Assembly (NCBI RefSeq): GCF_024199845.1
Contig: NZ_JANADO010000001.1
Location: 6,386,001 to 6,450,000 of the forward strand
Source: Bradyrhizobium sp. CCGB12
GTDB lineage: Bacteria > Pseudomonadota > Alphaproteobacteria > Rhizobiales > Xanthobacteraceae
DNA length: 64,000 nucleotides
Direction of reading: 5' to 3'
Positions 51,176 through 59,733 of the stretch are shown here, in pieces; position 1 is the stretch's first letter, and each line of letters opens with the position of its first letter. The notes under the pieces were generated by a model. That model did no database searches. It saw only the letters and a program-made list of their open reading frames with translations, and was not told where the DNA came from. The position numbers were made by a program, and so were the translations under genes.

Positions 51176-51961
51176 ATGTCGGACACAGCCGACGCAGCCT
51201 CTGGCCCCGTGCTCGAAATCACCGGCGCGCGCGCCACCATCCGCCTCAACAGGCCAAAGCATCTCAACCGGCTCCAGGCGGAGGATCTCGGCGAACTGGT
51301 CAAACTGTTCGACCGGATCGAGGCCGATCCCGCCATTCACGTGCTGGTGCTGACCGGCACCGGGCGCGCCTTCTCCGCGGGCTACGATCTCAATTCAGTG
51401 GCGGAGCGCGCCGTCAGCGCCCATGAGCAGCAGAGCGCAGGCTCGGCGTTCGAGGTGGTCGTCAACCGGCTCGAGGATCTCGGCGTGCCGACGATCTGCC
51501 GGCTCAACGGCGGCGTCTATGGCGGCTCGACCGACCTCGCGCTGGCCTGCGACTTCCGCATCGGCGTCGACACCGCCGAGATGTTCATGCCGGCGGCGCG
51601 GCTGGGCCTGCATTACTACACGAGCGGCATCAAGCGTTACGTGACCCGGCTCGGCGTCGACAACGCGAAGAAGCTGTTCCTCACGGCGTCGAGGATCAGC
51701 GCGCCGGAGATGCTGCGGATCGGCTATCTCACCGCGATGGTGCCGGAAGAGACCCTCGATGAAGAAGTCGACAAGCTCGCTGGCGTCCTCGCCGGCAACG
51801 CGCCGCAGGCGATGCGCGGCATGAAGCGCGCGATCAACGAATTCGCCCGCGGCGAGCTCGACGAGCGAGCTGCCGACCAGCGCCACCGCGACAGCATGCG
51901 CGGCGACGAGATCAAGGAAGGCATCAAAGCGTTCGCGGAGAAGCGGCCGCCAAAATTCTGA
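51176..51961 (+). CDS. Enoyl-CoA hydratase/isomerase family protein
   Basis: A 261-residue crotonase. ATG 51176 (MSDTADAAS) follows GGAG six bases upstream; an ATG overlapping the channel stop at 51164 has no such site. Landmarks: LTGTGRAFSAGYDLNSV near 60-76 and NGGVYGGSTDLALACDFRIG near 111-130. The first acidic site (Glu in canonical GGGxE) is replaced by STD, so catalysis may differ from classical hydratases. Overlaps the stop region of the DUF6157 gene end to end. Substrate unknown. Confidence 0.85.
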   Translation: MSDTADAASGPVLEITGARATIRLNRPKHLNRLQAEDLGELVKLFDRIEADPAIHVLVLTGTGRAFSAGYDLNSVAERAVSAHEQQSAGSAFEVVVNRLEDLGVPTICRLNGGVYGGSTDLALACDFRIGVDTAEMFMPAARLGLHYYTSGIKRYVTRLGVDNAKKLFLTASRISAPEMLRIGYLTAMVPEETLDEEVDKLAGVLAGNAPQAMRGMKRAINEFARGELDERAADQRHRDSMRGDEIKEGIKAFAEKRPPKF

Positions 51962-52396
51962 TCACGCCCGCTTCGACCGCATCGCGCGCACCTGCGTGAG
52001 CATGGGATCGCGGACGAGCGCCTGGTAGCGCTTGCTGTCGACGGCGTAAATCGCGATCCGGCCCTCACTGTCGGCATGAACGCCCCAGCCGAAGCGCTTG
52101 CCCAGCGTCGATGCTCTCATGCACGCCTGCCCCCGGGAGAAGAACGCGTCACGGACTGCTTGCTTCTCCGCTTTCGTCGCCTTCACATCGAGTTCGCGCC
52201 CCGGCGCAGACGTCGCGAAGATCACGTCGTCGGACGTGTATTTGTAGGGCGCCTTGGCGATCATCCCATATTGGAGGCACGCCACCGTCGGCTTTCCCGC
52301 GCGCAGCGGCGGCTCCTCGCCAGTACGCGCGGGACAGTCTTCAGCAACTCGGATGAAGGTGTTGAAGCAGTTGGTCGTGTGCATTGGCTTCGTCAT
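51962..52396 (-). CDS. DUF6157-family protein
   Basis: A 144-residue protein. MHTTNCFNTFIRVAEDCPARTGEEPP, then TVACLQYGMIAKAPYKYTSDDVIFAT, matches DUF6157, a small soluble family of unknown function. ATG 52396 is used; a TTG at 52417 that overlaps the GST stop as TTGA is possible, and ATG 52384 is the family-like start. The order suggests it is cotranscribed after the GST gene. Function unknown. Confidence 0.8.
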   Translation of the reverse strand: MTKPMHTTNCFNTFIRVAEDCPARTGEEPPLRAGKPTVACLQYGMIAKAPYKYTSDDVIFATSAPGRELDVKATKAEKQAVRDAFFSRGQACMRASTLGKRFGWGVHADSEGRIAIYAVDSKRYQALVRDPMLTQVRAMRSKRA

Positions 52397-52413
52397 CGGC
52401 AAACCTGGATCAT

Positions 52414-53058
52414 TCAACCACCAACCATCTTGGCATGCTGCGCGGCCATCTCATCATCCGCCGCATTGATGCTCCGGAACGCGGGCCGCGAGGTCATGCG
52501 CTCGGCATAGCGGACGAAGACGTCCTTCTTCGGAACGATGCCGAACATCATGGTCCAGCTGAACGCGACGCCCCACAACACGTCTGCCGCCGTCATGCGC
52601 TCGCCGAGCAGATACGGCCCCGTCGACAGCTGCGCCTCGAGGGCGCCCAGCATGGTGTCGTAATCGGCATAGGGCGACTGCGTGATCGGCGCCGGCTCGC
52701 GCTGCATGAACTTGTCGATCAGCGCAGGCTCGAACGATGCGCCGTAATAGGCGATCCAGCGCAAATATGGGCCGCGCAGCGGATCGTTCAGGGCCGGCGT
52801 CAGCCCCGCCTGCGGGAAGAGGTCGGCGAGATAGATCGTGATCGCGACCTGCTCGGTCACCAGCGCCTCGCCGTGACGAATCGCCGGCACCTTGCCGAGC
52901 GGATTGATGGCGAGGTAGGCGGGCTTGCGCTGCTCGCCCGCCTTCATGTTGAGGACATGGAGATCATAGGGCGCGCCAAGCTCCTCCAGCAGCACCCGCG
53001 TGCCGGTGGCGCGGCTTTGCGGCGAATAATACAGCGTGACGCGGTTCGGATCGGTCAT
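52414..53058 (-). CDS. Glutathione S-transferase-like protein 2
   Basis: A 214-residue GST. TLYYSPQSRATGTRVLLEELGAPYDL at the N-terminus holds the usual catalytic serine region, NPLGKVPAIRHGEALVTEQVAITIYLADLF near 50-80 the cis-proline and glutathione gamma-glutamyl site, and GERMTAADVLWG near 157 the N-capping box. ATG 53058 with GGGAGA upstream was chosen over the longer frame. It is divergent from a WYL regulator with a perfect 31-bp dyad between. Activity is likely but substrate unknown. Confidence 0.9.
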   Translation of the reverse strand: MTDPNRVTLYYSPQSRATGTRVLLEELGAPYDLHVLNMKAGEQRKPAYLAINPLGKVPAIRHGEALVTEQVAITIYLADLFPQAGLTPALNDPLRGPYLRWIAYYGASFEPALIDKFMQREPAPITQSPYADYDTMLGALEAQLSTGPYLLGERMTAADVLWGVAFSWTMMFGIVPKKDVFVRYAERMTSRPAFRSINAADDEMAAQHAKMVGG

Positions 53059-53104
53059 GGCGGGTCTCCCATCTGGCCTTTGGCGATGGCGCAGCTTGTA
53101 GCGG

Positions 53105-53135
53105 ACCATACCTGACATCCTGTGTCAGGTATGGT
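53105..53135. promoter_or_regulatory. Perfect 31-bp dyad, candidate WYL operator
   Basis: Arms ACCATACCTGACA (53105-53117) and TGTCAGGTATGGT (53123-53135) are exact inverse complements around TCCTG. The site lies midway between gst2 and the WYL regulator 2 starts, ten bases before the latter. Confidence 0.82.
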
Positions 53136-53145
53136 TTAAGGGATC

Positions 53146-54129
53146 ATGCGCGCGAGCCGGATGCTGTCGATCCTCACCACCCTCCAGGCCAGGGGGCAAG
53201 TCACCGCCCCCGAGCTTGCGGAAGCCTGCGAGGTCTCGGTGCGCACGATCTATCGCGACATCGACGCGCTCGCGGCGTCAGGCGTGCCCGTCTATGCCGA
53301 TCGCGGCGCGGAGGGCGGCTATCGCCTGCTCGACGGCTACCGCGTGCGGCTGAACGGCCTGTCGCAGAGCGAGGCGGGCGCGCTGTTCCTGGCGGGATTG
53401 CCGGGCCCCGCCGCGGCGCTCGGGCTCGACGCCGCGATGCTCGCCGCACAGAACAAGCTGATGGCGGCGCTGCCTGCGAATCTGCGCGAGGACGCCGGGC
53501 GGATGCAGGAATGCTTTCACCTGGACGCGCCGGGCTGGTTCGGCGAGGCCGAACAGCCAAAACATCTGCGCACCATCGCCGGCGCGGCTTTGCGCGGGAC
53601 GCTAATCAAGATCCGCTACCAGAGCTGGCGCGCGGAAAAGCAGCGCCGCGTCGCCCCGCTCGGCCTCGTGTTGAAGGGCGGCAGCTGGTATCTCGCAGGG
53701 CAAGTCGACGGCAGCGTGCGCACCTATCGCGTCGCGCGGGTACTCGATTGCACGGCGATGGACGATGGTTTCGATCGTCCCGCCGATTTCGATCTCGCCG
53801 GCTATTGGCGGGATGCGACGCTTCGTCTCGAAGCCGAGATGCATCCCAATGTCGCGCTCGTCCGGCTCTCGCCGTTCGGCGTCAAGCTGCTCGATGCGCT
53901 GAGCCAGCCTTTCGTCAAGGCGCGCACGCGGCTTGACGAAACCGTCGACGCGGATGGCTGGCGCCTCGCGAGAGTGCCGGTCGGCAAGACGTCGTGGCAT
54001 GCCGCGGCCGAATTGTTGCGACTGGGCCCCGAGGCCGAAGTGCTGGAGCCCGCCGATCTCCGCGACAAGATGGCCGAGCTGGCGCAGGCGATGGCCGCAC
54101 GCTATCGCGCGGCGGCTAGGAAAGCTTGA
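53146..54129 (+). CDS. WYL-domain (YafY-type) transcriptional regulator 2
   Basis: A 327-residue regulator: helix-turn-helix MRASRMLSILTTLQARGQVTAPELAEACEVSVRTIYRDIDAL at the N-terminus (in pieces), wing ASGVPVYADRGAEGGYRL, then a WYL domain from about 145 (GTLIKIRYQSWRAEKQRRVAPLGLVLKGGSWYLAGQ) and a WCX-type C-terminus. The start is ten bases after the perfect dyad, so autoregulation is likely. It is divergent from gst2 and DUF6157 and a longer paralogue of the WYL regulator at 45677. Confidence 0.92.
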   Translation: MRASRMLSILTTLQARGQVTAPELAEACEVSVRTIYRDIDALAASGVPVYADRGAEGGYRLLDGYRVRLNGLSQSEAGALFLAGLPGPAAALGLDAAMLAAQNKLMAALPANLREDAGRMQECFHLDAPGWFGEAEQPKHLRTIAGAALRGTLIKIRYQSWRAEKQRRVAPLGLVLKGGSWYLAGQVDGSVRTYRVARVLDCTAMDDGFDRPADFDLAGYWRDATLRLEAEMHPNVALVRLSPFGVKLLDALSQPFVKARTRLDETVDADGWRLARVPVGKTSWHAAAELLRLGPEAEVLEPADLRDKMAELAQAMAARYRAAARKA

Positions 54130-54265
54130 CGTCGGCACATTTTGCCGCAGCCCACGAAACAATCCTGAAACACGATTCTCAGCCGACGCCGTGAACGCAT
54201 TCCCGCTTCGACCCGACCGAGATGCAGGGACACAACAATGGCCCAGCGCCACATGGAGAATGAAG

Positions 54266-54508
54266 ATGTTTCGTAAGCTTGCACTTGGTCTGATCGCTGC
54301 CGGTTCGCTCGGCGCTGCCGCGCTCGCCCCCACCGCCGCTTCGGCCGGCGGCTTCCATCATCACCACTGGGGTCATGGCTGGGGTCCCGGCTTCGGCATT
54401 GGCGGCGTCTACCTCAACACCGGCGTCAGCAACTGCTACCAGGAGCGCCTCGTCCGCACTCGTCACGGCATGCGCGTCCGCGTCGTGAATGTCTGCGCGT
54501 ACTACTGA
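54266..54508 (+). CDS. Small secreted His/Gly-rich protein
   Basis: An 80-residue protein with signal peptide MFRKLALGLIAAGSLGAAAL ending near ASA, then a short mature part: GGFHHHHWGHGWGPGFGIGG, a two-cysteine segment (SNCYQERLV and NVCAYY) that could form a disulfide. ATG 54266 is eight bases after GGAG; an ATG at 54260 is too close. The histidine run suggests metal binding, but that is a guess. A strong terminator follows. Confidence 0.75.
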   Translation: MFRKLALGLIAAGSLGAAALAPTAASAGGFHHHHWGHGWGPGFGIGGVYLNTGVSNCYQERLVRTRHGMRVRVVNVCAYY

Positions 54509-54528
54509 TACTCGCACAATCGACAAAG

Positions 54529-54555
54529 CTCCGGTCGCACCGCGGCCGGAGTTTT
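54529..54555 (+). terminator. Intrinsic terminator after the small secreted protein
   Basis: Ten-base-pair stem with one T-G wobble, arms CTCCGGTCGC and GCGGCCGGAG, loop ACC, then four T. Confidence 0.88.
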
Positions 54556-54563
54556 GCGTTGAG

Positions 54564-55511
54564 CTAGCCGCCCTGCCGCTGCCGGCGAAACCAGGCCCAG
54601 GTCTCGCGCGTGGTTCTGAGGTAGCCGTGGCCGCGATGGACGATCTCGCCATCGACAAGCTCGTTGAGCTTGGGCAGCGCATGGAAGGGGATCGTGGGAT
54701 AGGCGTGATGCTCGACATGGTAGGGCATGTTCCACGCAAACCATTTGACGATCGCGCCGGTATAGGTGGTGCGGGTGTTCTGGAAGGCGCTACGGGTGCG
54801 GTCGCAGCCGGTATGCTCGGCGTAGAGGTAGGGCCGCAGGAAGAACTGCCCGATGACGAGCGGGACGATCCAGATCCAGAGCAGCAGCGCTGAGGCGAAC
54901 CATAGCGATAGCGCGAAGAGGAGCGCATAGAGCGCGACATAGGCGCGCGCCTCTCCCACGATGATGGCGCGCTTGGTCTCGGGGATCCAGGGTACGATGA
55001 CCCTGCCGGTGACGGCATGGCCGAGCATCAGCCGGAGACGGCCGGCGACCTGGAGCAAGCCGCTATAGGCGATCGCGAGCTGGGTGTCGGAGGTCGGCTT
55101 CACGCCGACGATCAGCTCCGGGTCCTTCTGAGGATCCTGGGTGTAGCGGTGATGGTCCCAGTGAAACAGGCAGTAATATTCATAAGGCAATCCGATGATG
55201 AAGGCCGAGAGATAGCCTACAGTGAGATTGAGGCTGCGGCTTTTGAACGCGGTCTTGTGCGCGGTCTCGTGCACCGCCATGAACAGAAAAGCGACGAGAT
55301 AGCCCTGTGTCGCCATCAGCGGCAGCGCCCAGAGCACGCCATGGCGCGAGCTAACGATCCAGATCAGCGTGCCCATCAGCACGATCGCGCCGTAATGGCC
55401 AAGGCTCTGCGCGGCCCCCCTGACGTTGGAGCGCACAGACAATTCGCGCAGCATGACCGGACTCAGCGGCTTCAATCGATGGCCGGGATCTGAAACGGTC
55501 GCGTCAGTCAT
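54564..55511 (-). CDS. Membrane fatty acid desaturase family protein
   Basis: A 315-residue integral membrane di-iron enzyme. The three histidine boxes are visible: HETAH near residue 82, HWDHHRYT near 118 and HVEHHAYP near 267, in the order expected for desaturases and hydroxylases. Four to six hydrophobic segments surround them. It is 15 bases downstream of the MetX-like gene and probably in one transcript. The lipid or carotenoid substrate cannot be chosen from sequence. Confidence 0.88.
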   Translation of the reverse strand: MTDATVSDPGHRLKPLSPVMLRELSVRSNVRGAAQSLGHYGAIVLMGTLIWIVSSRHGVLWALPLMATQGYLVAFLFMAVHETAHKTAFKSRSLNLTVGYLSAFIIGLPYEYYCLFHWDHHRYTQDPQKDPELIVGVKPTSDTQLAIAYSGLLQVAGRLRLMLGHAVTGRVIVPWIPETKRAIIVGEARAYVALYALLFALSLWFASALLLWIWIVPLVIGQFFLRPYLYAEHTGCDRTRSAFQNTRTTYTGAIVKWFAWNMPYHVEHHAYPTIPFHALPKLNELVDGEIVHRGHGYLRTTRETWAWFRRQRQGG

Positions 55512-55526
55512 GACCTGAGGCCTGCT

Positions 55527-56543
55527 CTACTTGCTGAGAAGCGCCGCGATCTCGTCCCTGATGAAGGCCTGATCGCGCGGATTGTTAACGGGATTGCCGG
55601 CGCGATGGCCATGCAGAGACGGGATCGGATGCAGCACGGCGGACTTCGCATTGACCAGCTTGGGAAGCTCGCCTTCGTTGTCGCGAGCGTCGAAATAGCG
55701 GTCGGTCGCGCCCGGCATCAGCAGCATATGCGCCTTGATCGCGGCGAGCGCGCGATCGAGATCACCGCCGAACGCCGCGCATGCGCTGATGTCGCCGCGC
55801 TGCCAGATGCCGGCCTGCGCCAGGAGATCGTTGGCGTCGCGGCGGGCAAAGGTCGAATCCCAGACGCCGACAAGATAATCCTCGAGGGACGTGAAGCCCG
55901 CCTCGCGCCAGAGCTCGTCGCGATAGAAGCCGTGCGACATCGCCCAGCCGGCATAGACGCGGCCCATGGCGCGGTAGCCGGCAACAGGCTTTTCGACGAA
56001 GCGGCCGTCGCGGAAGGCGGGGTCGCCAGTGAGCGCGGCCTTCACGCTTTCAAGGAAGACGTGATTATAGGGCGCGCAGCGCGCACTGCCGCAAACCACA
56101 GCGGCACGCGCGACCATGTCGGGATGCAGCGCGGCCCAGTGATAGGTCTGCATGCCGCCCATCGACCAGCCATAGACCAGCGCGAGTTTTGTGATGCCGA
56201 AGCGTTCGGTGAGCAGCCGATGCTGGATCGCAATGGCGTCGTGATAGCTGACTTGCGGGAATGGCACGCCCGAATTTGACGGCGAGGAGGACAGGCCGTT
56301 GCCGAACAGGTTCGGGATGATGATGAAGTAGCGCGTTGGGTCGAGCACGCCGTCGGGCCCGATCAGCCATTCGGTGTCGAAATGCTGCGCGCTGAACGAG
56401 GTCGGATAGAGGATGGCGTTGTCTTTCGCCGAGCTGAGCGTGCCGTAGGTCTTGTAGGCAAGCTTCATCGCGGGAAAGACGGAGCCCGATTGCAGCGTGA
56501 CGTCACCGGCCTCGAAGATCTCGTAGTCGCGCTGCCCGGTCAT
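55527..56543 (-). CDS. MetX-like alpha/beta hydrolase (homoserine acetyltransferase family)
   Basis: A 338-residue alpha/beta-fold protein. LAYKTYGTLSSAKDNAILYPTSFSA near 28-52 is typical of the MetX group, the nucleophile elbow is VYGWSMGGMQTYHWA near 123-137, and the acid and histidine would be MPGATDRYFDARDNE near 277 and SLHGHRAGNP near 308. True MetX proteins are usually longer and carry a different substrate loop, and the pairing with a desaturase does not suggest methionine synthesis. Better called MetX-like hydrolase. First gene of a two-gene minus-strand unit. Confidence 0.82.
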   Translation of the reverse strand: MTGQRDYEIFEAGDVTLQSGSVFPAMKLAYKTYGTLSSAKDNAILYPTSFSAQHFDTEWLIGPDGVLDPTRYFIIIPNLFGNGLSSSPSNSGVPFPQVSYHDAIAIQHRLLTERFGITKLALVYGWSMGGMQTYHWAALHPDMVARAAVVCGSARCAPYNHVFLESVKAALTGDPAFRDGRFVEKPVAGYRAMGRVYAGWAMSHGFYRDELWREAGFTSLEDYLVGVWDSTFARRDANDLLAQAGIWQRGDISACAAFGGDLDRALAAIKAHMLLMPGATDRYFDARDNEGELPKLVNAKSAVLHPIPSLHGHRAGNPVNNPRDQAFIRDEIAALLSK

Positions 56544-56642
56544 GCGTCCAACTCCAGCTCACGCGGCCGCAGCATGCGCCCGCCGCAACAAAGATGCATC
56601 GATCGTGCCGGACCGACAAATGCCCCGTTGCGCGCCAATAAC

Positions 56643-56657
56643 TGTACTAGTAGTACA
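56643..56657. promoter_or_regulatory. Perfect 15-bp palindrome upstream of the MetX-like gene
   Basis: Arms TGTACTA and TAGTACA around G. It lies 100 bases upstream of the MetX-like start and 40 bases after the end of the MBL gene. The geometry is like TetR-type operators. No TetR gene is in the window near it. Confidence 0.55.
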
Positions 56658-56696
56658 TTTATTTGGAAGGGGCAACGGGATTCTGGCCGACGCACA

Positions 56697-57500
56697 TCAG
56701 GCAATGGCTGCGATGTAGCGCTCCACCGAGGCCGCAAACGCAGCCTTGGCGCCCGCGGCAATGTTGCGGCCCCACCAGGCACCGTAGATGCGATCGAAGG
56801 CGAGCGGCTCGACTGCAGCAGCGATCCGCCGCACCGCGGCGGCGTTGAGCGGCATGTAGTTGGGGTAGGAATACATGAAGCTGACGAACCGGCGGTCCAT
56901 CGCCACCTGCGCGATATCCCCGGTGAGCAGCGCGCCCCAGCCGTCGGCACCGCGCGACCAATGCAGCACGGTGGCGCCCGCGAAATGGCCGCCGGTACGC
57001 AGGAGTAGCACGTCGTCGGAGATACGATGGCTCTCGCCGGTCCAGTGCACGATCGATGGATGCGGACGCGTCACCCACTGGCGGTCATCGGCATGTAGAA
57101 AGACCGGAATGCCGCCGAAGGCATCGCTCCAATCGGCCAACGCGCCATAATAGTGCGGATGCGAGATCGCGACCGCCTTCAGTCCGCCGAGTGAACGTAC
57201 ATGCGCGATCGCCTCCGGCGTCGCCAGCGGCACGCAGTCCCACATCACGCAACCATCCGCCAGCGGGACCAGCAGCGCGCGCTGGCCGATGGCAAAGCTC
57301 GGCTCGAGCGAAAGGCCGGTCAGGCCGAGATCGTCGCGCCAAGTCATGTGATGACGTTCCGCCAGCGCGTCCCGCGTGAGGAAGGCTTGGCCCTTCCAGT
57401 TCACGAACTGCCGTTCGTCCTCGCAGATCGGACACGATGTGGGCGGTTTCTCGCTGACCGGGAATTGCGCGCCGCAGGTTTCGCAGGTCCAGAGGGGCAT
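56697..57500 (-). CDS. MBL-fold protein with N-terminal zinc ribbon
   Basis: A 267-residue protein. It begins MPLWTCETCGAQF and has a CPIC near residue 22, forming a CxxC...CxxC rubredoxin-like ribbon. The metallo-beta-lactamase-type fold follows. The metal motif reads SHPHYYGAL instead of HxHxDH, so the metal-2 ligands are missing; GGHFAGATVLHW and LLTGDIAQVAM supply the next histidine and the bridging aspartate. A mono-metal or non-hydrolytic role is possible. The frame upstream of 57500 is not coding. The pair of oddities makes the substrate hard to guess. Confidence 0.8.
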   Translation of the reverse strand: MPLWTCETCGAQFPVSEKPPTSCPICEDERQFVNWKGQAFLTRDALAERHHMTWRDDLGLTGLSLEPSFAIGQRALLVPLADGCVMWDCVPLATPEAIAHVRSLGGLKAVAISHPHYYGALADWSDAFGGIPVFLHADDRQWVTRPHPSIVHWTGESHRISDDVLLLRTGGHFAGATVLHWSRGADGWGALLTGDIAQVAMDRRFVSFMYSYPNYMPLNAAAVRRIAAAVEPLAFDRIYGAWWGRNIAAGAKAAFAASVERYIAAIA

Positions 57501-57688
57501 GGCCGAAATCCATAGAATGAGACCGTCGCACAGATGAAATGAGATCGCGGTCCTGCAATCGCAAGTGCGGTCGGAACCATGCCGGTCAGCGCAGGTTAGG
57601 TTCTGGTCCACCTCGGGCACACACGGGCCCGCAGTCTCCGCCTCATGCGAGATCCCACCCGATCGGCAGCATCAAGTTCAGCGTCTCG

Positions 57689-58888
57689 ATGACATCGCGC
57701 CCTTCAACGTCTCGTATCTGGCCCCTGTTTGCGCTCAACTTCTTCATGGCCGACATGCAGTCGGGCATCGGACCGTTCATCGGCGTCTTCCTCCAGGAGC
57801 GCGGCTGGGCGACCGGCCTGATCGGCACCGCGATGACGATCGGCAATGTCGCGGGCATGCTGGTCACGACGCCGATCGGCGGCTTCATCGATTCCAGCCG
57901 CAACAAGCGGCTATGGGTCGTCATTCCCGGCATCTGCGTCGTCCTTGCCTCCGCGATCATCCTGATCTCGCAAAACTTCTGGGCGGTGACGTTCTCGCAA
58001 GTTGCGCAGTCGCTGGCGAGCGCCGCAATCGTGCCGGCGGTCACGGGCATCACGCTCGGCATCGCCAAGCAGAAGGGCTTCAATGCACTCAACGGCCGCA
58101 ACCAGGCGTACAATCACGCCGGCAACATGGTGGGCGCCGCGCTGTCGGGCTATCTCGGCTACAGGTTCGGCTATTTCGCCGTGTTCGTGCTGGCGGCCGT
58201 GTTCGGCGCCATCGCGATCGCCTGCGTGATGATGATCCCCGCCAAGGCGATCGACGACCGCGCCGCCCGCGGCTGCAAGGAGGATGATCCCGACAGCGCG
58301 CCGGATGCGCTCACGATCCTGGTCAAGCACCGGGCGCTGCTGGTCCTGGCGCTGGCGCTCGCACTATTCCATCTCGGCAACGCCGCCATCGTGCCGCTCT
58401 ACGGCCTTGCAGCGGTGGCCGAGGGACAGGCCAACGGCCCGAGCTTCGTCGCGACCACCGTGGTGATCGCGCAGGGTGTGATGATCGTGACCTCGCTGAT
58501 CGCGATGAAGGCGGCGAGCAAGCGCAACTACTGGCCGATAATCCTGGTATCCTTCATGTTCCTGCCCATCCGCGGCGTGCTTGCCTTCTTCGTCACGGGA
58601 TGGTGGGGCGTCGTGCCGATGCAGGTGCTCGACGGCATCGGCACCGGCCTCCAGACGGTTGCGGTCCCCGGCATGGTGGCCCGCTCGCTCAACGGCACCG
58701 GCCGCATCAATCTCGGCCAGGGCGCCGTCATCACGGTGCAGGGCGTCGGCGCCAGCCTCAGTCCCGCGCTCGGCGGCTGGATCGCGCAATGGATCGGTTA
58801 CGGCCCGACCTTCCTGCTGCTCGGCGGCTTCGGGCTCGCCTCTATGGCGCTCTGGCTGGCTTTCGGGGCGGCGGTGAAGAAGTATTGA
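57689..58888 (+). CDS. Major facilitator superfamily transporter
   Basis: A 399-residue membrane protein with about twelve hydrophobic segments and the MFS motif A-like loop GGFIDSSRNKRLW near residue 68. ATG 57689 (MTSRPSTSRIWPLF) matches the first span at 10-30; a Shine-Dalgarno is not obvious. Halves are joined by a charged loop (DDRAARGCKEDDPDSAPD) near 190-210. Substrate unknown. It is convergent with the outer-membrane protein gene. Confidence 0.87.
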   Translation: MTSRPSTSRIWPLFALNFFMADMQSGIGPFIGVFLQERGWATGLIGTAMTIGNVAGMLVTTPIGGFIDSSRNKRLWVVIPGICVVLASAIILISQNFWAVTFSQVAQSLASAAIVPAVTGITLGIAKQKGFNALNGRNQAYNHAGNMVGAALSGYLGYRFGYFAVFVLAAVFGAIAIACVMMIPAKAIDDRAARGCKEDDPDSAPDALTILVKHRALLVLALALALFHLGNAAIVPLYGLAAVAEGQANGPSFVATTVVIAQGVMIVTSLIAMKAASKRNYWPIILVSFMFLPIRGVLAFFVTGWWGVVPMQVLDGIGTGLQTVAVPGMVARSLNGTGRINLGQGAVITVQGVGASLSPALGGWIAQWIGYGPTFLLLGGFGLASMALWLAFGAAVKKY

Positions 58889-58908
58889 GACCGGCCGCCG
58901 CGCCGACG

Positions 58909-59733
58909 TCACGGCGCAAACTGCCGATTCAGACCAATCCGAAACGTATGAAGCTCGATGTCGCTGGCCGGCAGGCTGGTCCCGGGAATGGATAAGGAGA
59001 GCTGGCGCCCAAGGTTGAGATACAAATACTCTGCCTTGAGCGACCAGCGCGGCGCGAACGACCATTCTCCGCCGCCACCGACCGCATATCCGAGATTGAT
59101 GCCGCTTGCCGAAGCGTGACCATCCAACGCTCCGGGAAAGCCCGCGATCAGCAGATTGTTGGTCAGACGCGCATGGCTGCTGTCGAGGCTTGCCTTGACA
59201 TGCGCCCAGGCAAGACCGCCGGTCGCATAAAGCAGCCAATTGGTGCTGGCGTAACCCAGGCGACCGCGCAGCGTGCCGAGATAATCGATGTCCTGGGTCA
59301 CCGTCACCGTGCCGGTGTAATTGTCGAAATCGCCGACGAGGAAAACGGGTCGCAGCGTATAAGAGCCCGATGCCCGCCCGCCAATCCCGGAGACGCTGAC
59401 GTCGGCTTCGACACCAGCGACCAGATGGCCGGCCTGCCAATTGTAGCCGGCCTGCAATCCGCCCAGCCCACCGGACTGACCGACACCGAGTGTGAACGGC
59501 GTAGACGCTGTCGAGGTCAGATTGTTCACACCGGGAAACAGTGCCAGAAGTGCGCCGGGATCGACCGACGCAGCATTGCCATCGCCGGTGCCGTAACCGG
59601 CGTGAACGCCCGCATAGAAGCCGGTCCAGCTGACCACCGGAGCGATCTCGTCGGCTGTCGCAGCCGTGGCGGAAACCACACCACAGCCAAGCGCCAGAAG
59701 AACAGGCAGCAGTCCCCTCGCTAGACGTGTCAT
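58909..59733 (-). CDS. Outer-membrane beta-barrel porin-like protein (Omp25/RopB type)
   Basis: A 274-residue protein with a signal peptide (MTRLARGLLPVLLALGCG, end near ATA) followed by WTGFYAGVHAGYGTGDG, the usual start of the small eight-stranded barrel family in rhizobia. GGLQAGYNWQAGHLVAGVEADV near 92, the RGRLGYASTNWLLYATGGLAWAHV block near 157-180 and the C-terminal aromatic strand LHTFRIGLNRQFAP are typical. Located opposite an AraC regulator across a 294-base gap with no clear operator found. Confidence 0.9.
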   Translation of the reverse strand: MTRLARGLLPVLLALGCGVVSATAATADEIAPVVSWTGFYAGVHAGYGTGDGNAASVDPGALLALFPGVNNLTSTASTPFTLGVGQSGGLGGLQAGYNWQAGHLVAGVEADVSVSGIGGRASGSYTLRPVFLVGDFDNYTGTVTVTQDIDYLGTLRGRLGYASTNWLLYATGGLAWAHVKASLDSSHARLTNNLLIAGFPGALDGHASASGINLGYAVGGGGEWSFAPRWSLKAEYLYLNLGRQLSLSIPGTSLPASDIELHTFRIGLNRQFAP

